DNA of 34,439 nucleotides, taken from IMG/VR virus record IMGVR_UViG_3300044535_001798, positions 1 through 34,439 of that record; one strand, given 5' to 3'. This document shows positions 25,487-31,477 of this stretch, one piece after another. This stretch comes from a virus. The translations under genes and the position numbers were made by a program. Positions within the stretch are counted from its first letter, which is position 1, and each line of letters opens with the position of its first letter. The notes under the pieces were generated by a model. The model was not told the DNA's origin, did no database searches, and saw only the letters and a program-made list of their open reading frames with translations.

Positions 25487-25780
25487 ATGGCTCAAGTAGA
25501 ACCTTTAAGTTTTGCACAACCTGATAATGAGTTGTCAAGAATCGCTGAAGCTGAAAGAAAAAAACTTTTTCCCAAAAATGATTATGCAACGAATAATCAA
25601 TATTCTTCAGTTAATCCAAATGCTTTATCTGATGGTGACGAAAAAGGTAGAGGTACTGGTAATTTCTTAGATGTTTATAATCAAAACATTGGAACTCGTA
25701 CTGACATTGTTGAAAGAAAAAATGAAATCAAAGTGAACGAGTATCAAGTAAACAAACCTTATACAACTCCACCAGCGTAA
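25487..25780 (+). CDS. Short hypothetical protein
   Basis: 97 residues, one base after the previous stop and overlapping the next ATG by one base (TAATG). Starts MAQVEPLSFAQPDNELSRIAEAERKKLF-like helix, then a polar Asn/Asp/Tyr-rich tail, probably disordered. No family is recognised. Confidence 0.7.
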   Translation: MAQVEPLSFAQPDNELSRIAEAERKKLFPKNDYATNNQYSSVNPNALSDGDEKGRGTGNFLDVYNQNIGTRTDIVERKNEIKVNEYQVNKPYTTPPA

Positions 25781-26163
25781 TGAAACTTTACAACATAACC
25801 AAAAATCTTATTTTAGAAGTAGCTTCTATCGAATCCGTAATTAACTCAATTAGAAATAAAAATAGAGTTATTATTTATTATGATGGAGAAGAACCAGGTG
25901 GACGTGGTTTAAGAGAAATCGAACCCGTATGTTTTGGTTATTCAAAAAAAGGTAATCCAGTTCTTAGAGCTTGGGATTTGGAGGGAGCTTCCCATAGAGG
26001 ATTCAAAGGAGAAAAACCACTACCAAGTTGGCGACTTTTTAGATTGGATAGGATTATGTCATTAACACCAACAGGAAATAATTTTGAAACTCCTAGACCC
26101 AACTATAATCCAAGTGGAGACAAATCTATGAATAGAGTTATAATAAATGCCAAATTTGATTAA
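25780..26163 (+). CDS. Stand-alone WYL-domain-like protein
   Basis: 127 residues. Residues 22-95 look like a WYL domain: NRVIIYYDGEE, a LREIEPVCFGYSKKGNPVLRAWDLEG core (the R-x-IEP and W-x-L signatures) and WRLFRLDRIMSLTPTG, which is the usual R-x-FRLDRI ending. WYL domains sense ligands such as nucleotides or ssDNA and usually sit behind an HTH in bacterial regulators; some are free partners in defence and phage systems. There is no HTH here. The first 20 residues (KLYNITKNLILEVAS) form a short helix. Overlaps the preceding stop by one base. Confidence 0.75.
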   Translation: MKLYNITKNLILEVASIESVINSIRNKNRVIIYYDGEEPGGRGLREIEPVCFGYSKKGNPVLRAWDLEGASHRGFKGEKPLPSWRLFRLDRIMSLTPTGNNFETPRPNYNPSGDKSMNRVIINAKFD

Positions 26164-26172
26164 AAATATTAT

Positions 26173-26778
26173 ATGAACGAAAATGATTTAATGAACAAAT
26201 TAGCTATATCTAAAAAGATTATGGAACGTCATAATCAGACCCCTAGAAATACAAATGGTGGGGGTAATATGAATTTTGATACTAATGTAAGAGAATTTGA
26301 CGTACCACAAGCTAAATTCAACATACCTCAGGAATTTATGGGTGTTAATGAATCTAAACAACAAATACCACAACACACAAATACAAAGGATAGAATTCTA
26401 TCATCTAAATTACCTGATGAAATTAAAAGATTAATGATTGAACATCCAATCAATCAACCAAACAATATGGGTGGTGGGGGTTCAGTTTTAAGTAATGAAT
26501 TGGTTGAAAAAGCAGCAAGATTAATGAACAATGACATTGCTAATAATGTTAATCCATACCAACCAAAAAAAGTTGTACAAGAAACGAAATCACAGAATGT
26601 AACATCCAACTTGGATAAAAATGTTCTAAAAGATTTAATTAGAGAAACTATCGAAGAAGTGTTAGGTGAAAATGGTCTGTTAGTTGAAAGTACAAATAAA
26701 ACAAATGATATGTTCCAATTTAAAGTTGGAAGTCACATTTTCGAAGGAAAAGTAACACGTATTAAAAAAGTTAAATAA
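26173..26778 (+). CDS. Hypothetical protein, disordered with folded C-terminus
   Basis: 201 residues. Residues 1-60 and 95-105 are Asn/Gln/Gly-rich and probably disordered (NTNGGGNMN, NNMGGGGSVL). Short helices follow (SNELVEKAARLMNNDI; VLKDLIRETIEEVLGENG near 151-168). The last 25 residues, MFQFKVGSHIFEGKVTRIKKV, look like a small beta hairpin. Last gene of the array, ended by the terminator at 26803. Not recognised; an assembly or scaffold-type protein would fit the composition. Confidence 0.7.
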   Translation: MNENDLMNKLAISKKIMERHNQTPRNTNGGGNMNFDTNVREFDVPQAKFNIPQEFMGVNESKQQIPQHTNTKDRILSSKLPDEIKRLMIEHPINQPNNMGGGGSVLSNELVEKAARLMNNDIANNVNPYQPKKVVQETKSQNVTSNLDKNVLKDLIRETIEEVLGENGLLVESTNKTNDMFQFKVGSHIFEGKVTRIKKVK

Positions 26779-26802
26779 TTTATTTTTTTCATAATTCTTA
26801 TT

Positions 26803-26848
26803 CCCCACATCCCCTGAAGAAATTCAAGTTGTGGGGTTTCGTTTTTTT
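26803..26848 (+). terminator. Intrinsic terminator
   Basis: CCCCACA (26803-26809) pairs with TGTGGGG (26830-26836), with further pairing inside (CTGAA / TTCAAG), and is followed by TTTCGTTTTTTT. It lies 25 bases after the stop at 26778 and separates the five-gene array from the endonuclease unit. Confidence 0.85.
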
Positions 26849-26867
26849 AGAGGGTAATACTTTCCTT

Positions 26868-26896
26868 TTGACATAACGTTTATATTTATATAATAT
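26868..26896 (+). promoter_or_regulatory. Promoter candidate with sigma-70-like boxes
   Basis: TTGACA, 17 bases, TAATAT, giving a start near 26903 and an 8-nt leader to the ATG at 26911. The boxes fit the E. coli-type consensus better than the Bacteroidota one (TTTTG is present at 26866-26870 but no good TAnnTTTG follows). A borrowed promoter would fit a mobile gene. AT-rich context makes chance matches easy. Confidence 0.4.
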
Positions 26897-26910
26897 AAAA
26901 TATATTGATT

Positions 26911-27669
26911 ATGGACATTGAAACTGAAAAATTTATAATAGAGGAATATAAAAAAGGGTTGGGTTCTGTAATGATTTCACGTAAAGTGGGGTTATCTAAA
27001 CCTACGATATTAGCTGTAATAAAAAAACACAAACTAACGAGGTATAAAGATAGATGTAAATGTTTAAAAATAAAAGAAGTTGGTGACAAATTTACATTAT
27101 CATGGACGTGTAAGATGTGTAAAAACGAATTCCAAAAAACCTCGAAAAATAAATCCGTATTGTGTCGTAATTATTACAACTCAATAAAAAAAAGTAGTAA
27201 TTGTAAATCTTGTAGTTTATTATTACAGAGAGGTAAAGGAAATCCTTTTTATGGGAAAAAACATAGTAAACAAACACTCGATTTAATTTCCAAAAAAATA
27301 TCTGAAAATCCACCAAAACAAAGTTGTGTGTCTAAATTGGAAAAAAAATTGTTGAGTGAAATTAAAAATAGGGGAATAGATGCTAAAGGAACTGTGTCTA
27401 TTGATAGATTTATATGTGATATTTTTATTGAAAAATACAATTTAATTATTGAATTTTATGGTGATTATTGGCATTGTAATCCCAAAAAATATAAATCTGA
27501 TTATTTTCACCCGCACAAAAAAAAGACAGCAAAAGAAATATGGGACGAGGATAAACTAAGAATTGATTATTTGAAAAAAATGGGTTATAATTTAGAAGTT
27601 ATCTGGGAACGTGAATTCTCAGATGATAAAAAATTAAACAAAATTATTAAAAAATATGTCAAAAATTAG
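26911..27669 (+). CDS. Free-standing EDxHD (Vsr-like) homing endonuclease
   Basis: 252 residues from the ATG at 26911; a TTG two codons upstream would lie almost at the transcription start. Domains in order: an N-terminal HTH (about 11-41, MISRKVGLSKPTILAVIKKH); a Cys-rich zinc ribbon (C67-x2-C70 and C98-x2-C101); a NUMOD3 DNA-binding motif (GKGNPFYGKKHSKQT, 108-122); and a C-terminal Vsr-like nuclease with E144, D170 (FICDIFIEKYNLIIEFYGDYWHC), H188 and D212/D214 (WDEDKLRIDYLKKMGYNLEVIWE). That is the layout of EDxHD homing endonucleases such as I-Bth0305I. It makes a site-specific cut to spread itself. No intron or intein surrounds it. It overlaps the start of the glycosyltransferase downstream by 14 bases. 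Confidence 0.85.
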   Translation: MDIETEKFIIEEYKKGLGSVMISRKVGLSKPTILAVIKKHKLTRYKDRCKCLKIKEVGDKFTLSWTCKMCKNEFQKTSKNKSVLCRNYYNSIKKSSNCKSCSLLLQRGKGNPFYGKKHSKQTLDLISKKISENPPKQSCVSKLEKKLLSEIKNRGIDAKGTVSIDRFICDIFIEKYNLIIEFYGDYWHCNPKKYKSDYFHPHKKKTAKEIWDEDKLRIDYLKKMGYNLEVIWEREFSDDKKLNKIIKKYVKN

Positions 27670-28870
27670 AGTTCTAGTAACCCCCTCAGACACGACCGGA
27701 GTTGGAAAATTCAGAAGTGTAGACCCCCATGTAATGTTACAAAATATGTATCCAGATGACTTCCACGTGGATATTGATTATCAACCTAGAATTAATGATG
27801 TAAATTATTGGAAACAATATCAAATTGTTCATATACATAGGAATATTGGTAATAGTTACGAACATACACCAAGTATTATTAATTTTTTGAAATCAATAGG
27901 TATTGTTGTTATTGTAGATTTGGATGATTATTGGTTACCAGGAAAGGAGCACCCAATTCATACATTGATTGTACAAGACAAAATCCATGAGAAAATTATG
28001 GCAAATTTAAAAGTTGCAAGTTATGTTACTACAACTACAAATATCTTTGCTGATGAAATCAAAAAATTAAATAGAAATGTTGTCATTTTCCCAAATGCAA
28101 TCGACCCAACTGAAAGTCAATTTAAACAACCTACTGAGAAATCAGATAGAATAAGAATTGGTTGGTTAGGTGGTTCATCTCACTTACATGACTTGAAATT
28201 GTTAGAGGGATTTGTCTCAAAGAATATATCTTTGAAGGATAAGGTACAATATGTGTTGTGTGGTTTTGATACAAGAGGTACAATTACTGAAATAAACCAA
28301 CAAACAGGTGAAAAGAAACAAAGACCAATCAACCCTGACGAAACAGTTTGGGCGAGATATGAAGAAATTTTCACGAATAAATATGGTACAATTGATGATA
28401 ACTACAAACAATTTTTACTTCAGTTTAAAGAAGAAGAATACCCAAATATAAGTGATTTACCATATAGACGAGTTTGGACTAAACCAATCAATACTTATGC
28501 AACTAACTATTCAAAGTTTGATATATCAATGGCACCAATCAAAAACCATATATTCAATAGAGTAAAATCTCAACTGAAAGTTATTGAGGCTGGTTTTTAT
28601 AAAAAAGCATTAATTGCATCTGAAGTAGGACCTTATACAATTGACCTCAAACACGCTTTAAGTTTTGGTAATTTTACTGATGGAAATGCTTTGTTAGTTA
28701 AGGAAGAAAGAAATCATAGTGATTGGGCAAAAAATATTAAATTTCTTGTAAATAATCCGAATTTAATCGTAGATTTGGGTGAGAGATTATATGAGTCAGT
28801 CAAAGACAAATATGATTTAAGAAATGTTACAAGAGATAGAGCTCAATGGTACAAATCACTAATTAAATAA
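27656..28870 (+). CDS. GT-B glycosyltransferase (GT4-like)
   Basis: 404 residues. Two Rossmann-like halves are visible: an N-terminal acceptor half (RVLVTPSDTTGVGKFRSVDP; IVVIVDLDDYW near 83-93; VTTTTNIFADEI) and a C-terminal donor half beginning near 160 (IRIGWLGGSSHLHDL), with KVIEAGFYKKALIASEVGPY near 305-325 standing where GT4 enzymes carry the E-x7-E donor site. The ending FLVNNPNLIVDLGERLYESVKDKYDLRN is typical. The SDTTGVGKFR start is common to phage and capsule GT-B enzymes. Its ATG lies inside the end of the endonuclease gene. Confidence 0.85.
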   Translation: MSKIRVLVTPSDTTGVGKFRSVDPHVMLQNMYPDDFHVDIDYQPRINDVNYWKQYQIVHIHRNIGNSYEHTPSIINFLKSIGIVVIVDLDDYWLPGKEHPIHTLIVQDKIHEKIMANLKVASYVTTTTNIFADEIKKLNRNVVIFPNAIDPTESQFKQPTEKSDRIRIGWLGGSSHLHDLKLLEGFVSKNISLKDKVQYVLCGFDTRGTITEINQQTGEKKQRPINPDETVWARYEEIFTNKYGTIDDNYKQFLLQFKEEEYPNISDLPYRRVWTKPINTYATNYSKFDISMAPIKNHIFNRVKSQLKVIEAGFYKKALIASEVGPYTIDLKHALSFGNFTDGNALLVKEERNHSDWAKNIKFLVNNPNLIVDLGERLYESVKDKYDLRNVTRDRAQWYKSLIK

Positions 28871-28876
28871 AAATAT

Positions 28877-29590
28877 ATGTTAATCAAACAACCAATTACT
28901 AAGATTTTATTTATGGACATTGAAACAGTTGGGGGTTGTCCCAACTATGATGTGTGTTCTAATTTAAACCCATCTGTGGCTGACCAATTTGACAAATATT
29001 TTGATTGGTTCTTGAAAAGGTTTCCTGAAGATAACGAAATTAAAGAAGACCAAAAAAATATTGTATTTTCAAGTAGAGCTGGTTTAGTTCCTGAATTTGC
29101 AAAAATTATTTGTGTTAGTTTTGCATTTGTTTTAGATGATGGGTCTGTTAGAAAACAAACATTTTCAAATGATAATGAACATCAATTGTTGAAAGATGTT
29201 CAAGGTTTATTAAACAAATGTGCAAAGTTAGATTTTTGGTTGTGTGGACATAATTTGAAAAACTTTGATATCCCAATGTTGGCAAAACGTATGATTATTA
29301 ATGGATTGATGCCTCCGGCACTTCTTCCATCATATGATACAAAACCTTGGGAAATCAAAGCAATTGATACCAAAGAAATTTGGCAATATGGGGCATATTC
29401 TTCAATTGGGTCACTCGATTTATTATGTTCTACTATGGATATACCAACTCCAAAGGATGGTGAGGTAAAAGGTGATAAAGTTCACTCAGAATATTGGGAA
29501 AAACAAAACATCAAGGGTATTAGTGAATATTGTGAAAAAGATGTTGATGTCTTAATTCAAATAATTAAAAAGTTAAAAGAACTCAGATAA
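28877..29590 (+). CDS. Stand-alone 3'-5' exonuclease (DnaQ/PolB-exo type)
   Basis: 237 residues with the DEDDy set: ExoI LFMDIETVGG (D14, E16), ExoII CGHNLKNFDIPML (D130), ExoIII EYCEKDVDVLIQI (Y220, D224). This is the family PF10108, predicted exonucleases related to the proofreading domain of family B polymerases. The phage polymerase at 1-2244 has its own exonuclease, so this may serve repair or recombination. It is followed directly (TAATG) by the dUTPase N-terminal gene; both belong to DNA metabolism. Confidence 0.9.
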   Translation: MLIKQPITKILFMDIETVGGCPNYDVCSNLNPSVADQFDKYFDWFLKRFPEDNEIKEDQKNIVFSSRAGLVPEFAKIICVSFAFVLDDGSVRKQTFSNDNEHQLLKDVQGLLNKCAKLDFWLCGHNLKNFDIPMLAKRMIINGLMPPALLPSYDTKPWEIKAIDTKEIWQYGAYSSIGSLDLLCSTMDIPTPKDGEVKGDKVHSEYWEKQNIKGISEYCEKDVDVLIQIIKKLKELR

Positions 29591-30267
29591 TGCAAGGAAA
29601 TATGAAAGATTTGTTTAAACAAGTCGATGATTTACAAAATTATTTAAAAGGAAAGGAAGATGAAATAGATTACAATATTATCTATGAAACTTATGGAGTT
29701 GACATTAAACAACTAGAACAAGAAATGTTGAATTATGTCCCCAAACAAATACTTGGTTACACTAAACTTAATCCCGATGCTATTGACCCTAGTTACAATT
29801 ATATAAGTGACTCAGGCTTTGACTTGTACTCAACAGAAGAAATTGTTGTAAACCCATTAGGTAGAGCTTTAATACCAACAGGATTGGCCTTTGACATCAA
29901 AGATGGTTATGAAATACAAGTAAGGTCAAAAAGTGGTTTAGCAATAAATCAGGGTTTATTTGTATTAAATTCACCAGGAACTGTGGATTGTTTTTCTGAA
30001 GATATGAAAATTTTAACTATAAATGGTGAAAAACATATTAAGGATTTAAAAATAAATGATATAGTATTTTCATTCAATGAAAAAAGTTTAGAAATTGAAA
30101 AAGATATTGTTCTTAAAATTTTTGACACTAATGTACAAGATATATTGAAAATTGAGACTGAAGAAGGTGTACTTGAGGTAACCCCCAATTCAGAAATTTA
30201 TACAAATAAAGGGATTGTTTTGGCCAAAGATTTACAAGAAAATGATGAGATAATTGTATTTTTTTAA
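29590..30267 (+). CDS. dut (N part): dUTPase N-terminal half fused to split-intein N fragment
   Basis: 225 residues. Residues 1-60 are an uncommon helical extension. dUTPase motif 1 is at 73-81 (SDSGFDLYS) and motif 2 at 111-118 (VRSKSGLA). Motif 3 begins SPGTVD at 128-133 and is then cut. Cys134 starts the intein: block A CFSEDMKILT, and block B VTPNSEIYT near 197-205. The protein stops after NDEIIVFF, so the intein N fragment is 92 residues, close to known split inteins. Block B has Ser201 where the TxxH histidine is expected. Alone this protein cannot be an active dUTPase because motifs 3 (part), 4 and 5 are missing. A T7 run precedes the stop, but a one-base insertion or deletion there only leads to another stop (30315 or 30287), so the break is not a simple sequencing error. 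Confidence 0.93.
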   Translation: MQGNMKDLFKQVDDLQNYLKGKEDEIDYNIIYETYGVDIKQLEQEMLNYVPKQILGYTKLNPDAIDPSYNYISDSGFDLYSTEEIVVNPLGRALIPTGLAFDIKDGYEIQVRSKSGLAINQGLFVLNSPGTVDCFSEDMKILTINGEKHIKDLKINDIVFSFNEKSLEIEKDIVLKIFDTNVQDILKIETEEGVLEVTPNSEIYTNKGIVLAKDLQENDEIIVFF

Positions 30268-31282
30268 CCAAGATACTATTTATCAATAAAGATAATAAGT
30301 ATGTCAGTAAAATGTAAAATTTGTGGGATTGAAAAACAATATTCAATTGTTGAACATTTAAAATTTGAACATAAATTAACCTCAAAAGAATACAAAGAGT
30401 TATATCCAGGTAATTTAGTTAAATCAAAAGAATATGCAACAATATTTTCAGAGAAACAAAAAACTAAATGGAGTGATACTGAATATAAACAAAAAATGAC
30501 AAAATCTAGACAAGTATCCCATAATAAATCTGAATTCAAAAATAAAATGTCTAATATTATAAAAAAGAGACATAAAGAAACACCCGAAATCTATTCAGGT
30601 TTTACCAATTGGCATAAAAGTGAAAAATTTAAAGAGTGGGTCAAATCTGAAGATAGAATAAAAAAAATATCAAAAACATCAAAAGAAAGATGGGAAAATG
30701 AGGAGTATAGACAAAAAACAATCAAATCAATCGTAAAAGTGTTGGGTGATGGTAGATGTGAAAAAGGAAAAGAGTTTAGGGAAAATATGTCAAAAATTAT
30801 TTCTGAATTATATAGTACAGGTAAATTAAGTAATACAAGTAACAAATATAAAACAGGAAAATATGAATCAAAGGAAAATGAAACCTTTTTATATTCATCC
30901 TCATATGAATTGGAAACTATGATTTTTTTTGACTCAGTTAATTTTATAAAAAGATGGACGAACAAACATGGTATTCGAATAAGATATTTTTATAATGGAC
31001 TACACAGAAACTATGTTCCTGATTTTTACATTGAATTAGCCAATGGTAAAATCTTTTTAATTGAACTAAAGGGGTGGGAAACTGAGGAAGTATTAGTAAA
31101 ACAACAATTTGCATTAAAAGAATACCCAAACTATAAATTGTTTTACTCAGTTGAAGAACTAAAAAATTTTATATATGAAAACAACGAAGATTAAAAAAAT
31201 AACATCAGAAAAAAAACAAACTTATGATATAACAGTAAGTAATAATCATAACTTCTTTTGTAATAGTCATTTGATACATAAT
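29989..31282 (+). mobile_element. Split-intein and homing-endonuclease cassette interrupting the dUTPase gene
   Basis: From the intein Cys1 codon (29989) to its last Asn codon (31280-31282) the cassette holds intein N (92 residues), an independent PD-(D/E)XK endonuclease gene, and intein C (36 residues). Removing it joins GTVD to CGYLGE and restores dUTPase motif 3. This is the arrangement described as a fractured gene: a split intein at a conserved active-site position, with a free-standing endonuclease gene between the halves. The endonuclease frame is the same as the intein N frame, separated by one TAA and ten sense codons, so it probably descends from or replaced an internal endonuclease. 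Confidence 0.85.
30301..31194 (+). CDS. PD-(D/E)XK homing endonuclease between split-intein halves
   Basis: 297 residues. An N-terminal zinc finger of the Ros/MucR kind is at 5-24 (C5-x2-C8 ... H19, H24) followed by YKELYPG. Residues 45-175 hold about four NUMOD-like helical repeats (EYKQKMTKSRQ, EFKNKMSNIIKKRH, DRIKKISKTSKERW, EFRENMSKIISELY) that probably line the DNA. The C-terminal nuclease has E204, then YVPDFYIELANGKIFLIELKG: P240-D241 and E255-x-K257, the PD-(D/E)XK core. It should cut the uninterrupted dUTPase gene near the motif 3 codons and so spread the cassette. Its last 20 bases overlap the intein C gene in another frame. Confidence 0.85.
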   Translation: MSVKCKICGIEKQYSIVEHLKFEHKLTSKEYKELYPGNLVKSKEYATIFSEKQKTKWSDTEYKQKMTKSRQVSHNKSEFKNKMSNIIKKRHKETPEIYSGFTNWHKSEKFKEWVKSEDRIKKISKTSKERWENEEYRQKTIKSIVKVLGDGRCEKGKEFRENMSKIISELYSTGKLSNTSNKYKTGKYESKENETFLYSSSYELETMIFFDSVNFIKRWTNKHGIRIRYFYNGLHRNYVPDFYIELANGKIFLIELKGWETEEVLVKQQFALKEYPNYKLFYSVEELKNFIYENNED

Positions 31283-31477
31283 TGCGGTTATTTGGGTGAA
31301 GTAAAAGTTATAATTTTTAATACGAATTCAGACCAAGTAACAATAAAAAAAGGAATGAAAATTGCACAAGCAGTTTTATGTCCAGTAATAAACGGAAAAT
31401 ATGTTGATTTGGAACTAAAGAAAGATTTAGGTCAAAAAGACAGAGGTGATAACGGATTTGGCTCAACAGGAATATGA
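31175..31477 (+). CDS. dut (C part): Split-intein C fragment fused to dUTPase C-terminal half
   Basis: 100 residues. Residues 1-36 are intein C: TYDITVSNNHNFFCNSHLIHN carries block F and the block G His-Asn (H35, N36). Cys37 is the +1 nucleophile. Residues 37-100 are the dUTPase C-half: CGYLGEVKVI completes motif 3, IAQAVLCPV (63-71) is motif 4, and DRGDNGFGSTG (89-99) is the glycine-rich motif 5 that closes over the substrate. With the N part (133 residues) the ligated enzyme has 197 residues; it hydrolyses dUTP to dUMP and pyrophosphate, keeping uracil out of DNA. Leu replaces the usual Arg in YRGE. The stop overlaps the next start as ATGA. Confidence 0.93.
   Translation: MKTTKIKKITSEKKQTYDITVSNNHNFFCNSHLIHNCGYLGEVKVIIFNTNSDQVTIKKGMKIAQAVLCPVINGKYVDLELKKDLGQKDRGDNGFGSTGI

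Noticed and set aside
26883-26890. Minus-strand TATAAATA upstream of the endonuclease.
   Set aside because: It faces the terminator and the end of a plus-strand gene, with no minus-strand gene to serve.
26779-27669. A group I intron carrying the EDxHD endonuclease.
   Set aside because: The flanking genes are complete and unrelated, and no intron core is visible around the endonuclease.
30259-30267. The stop after intein N being a sequencing error in a T7 run.
   Set aside because: Adding or removing one T leads to another stop within about 50 bases, and the third gene is in yet another frame with its own ATG.
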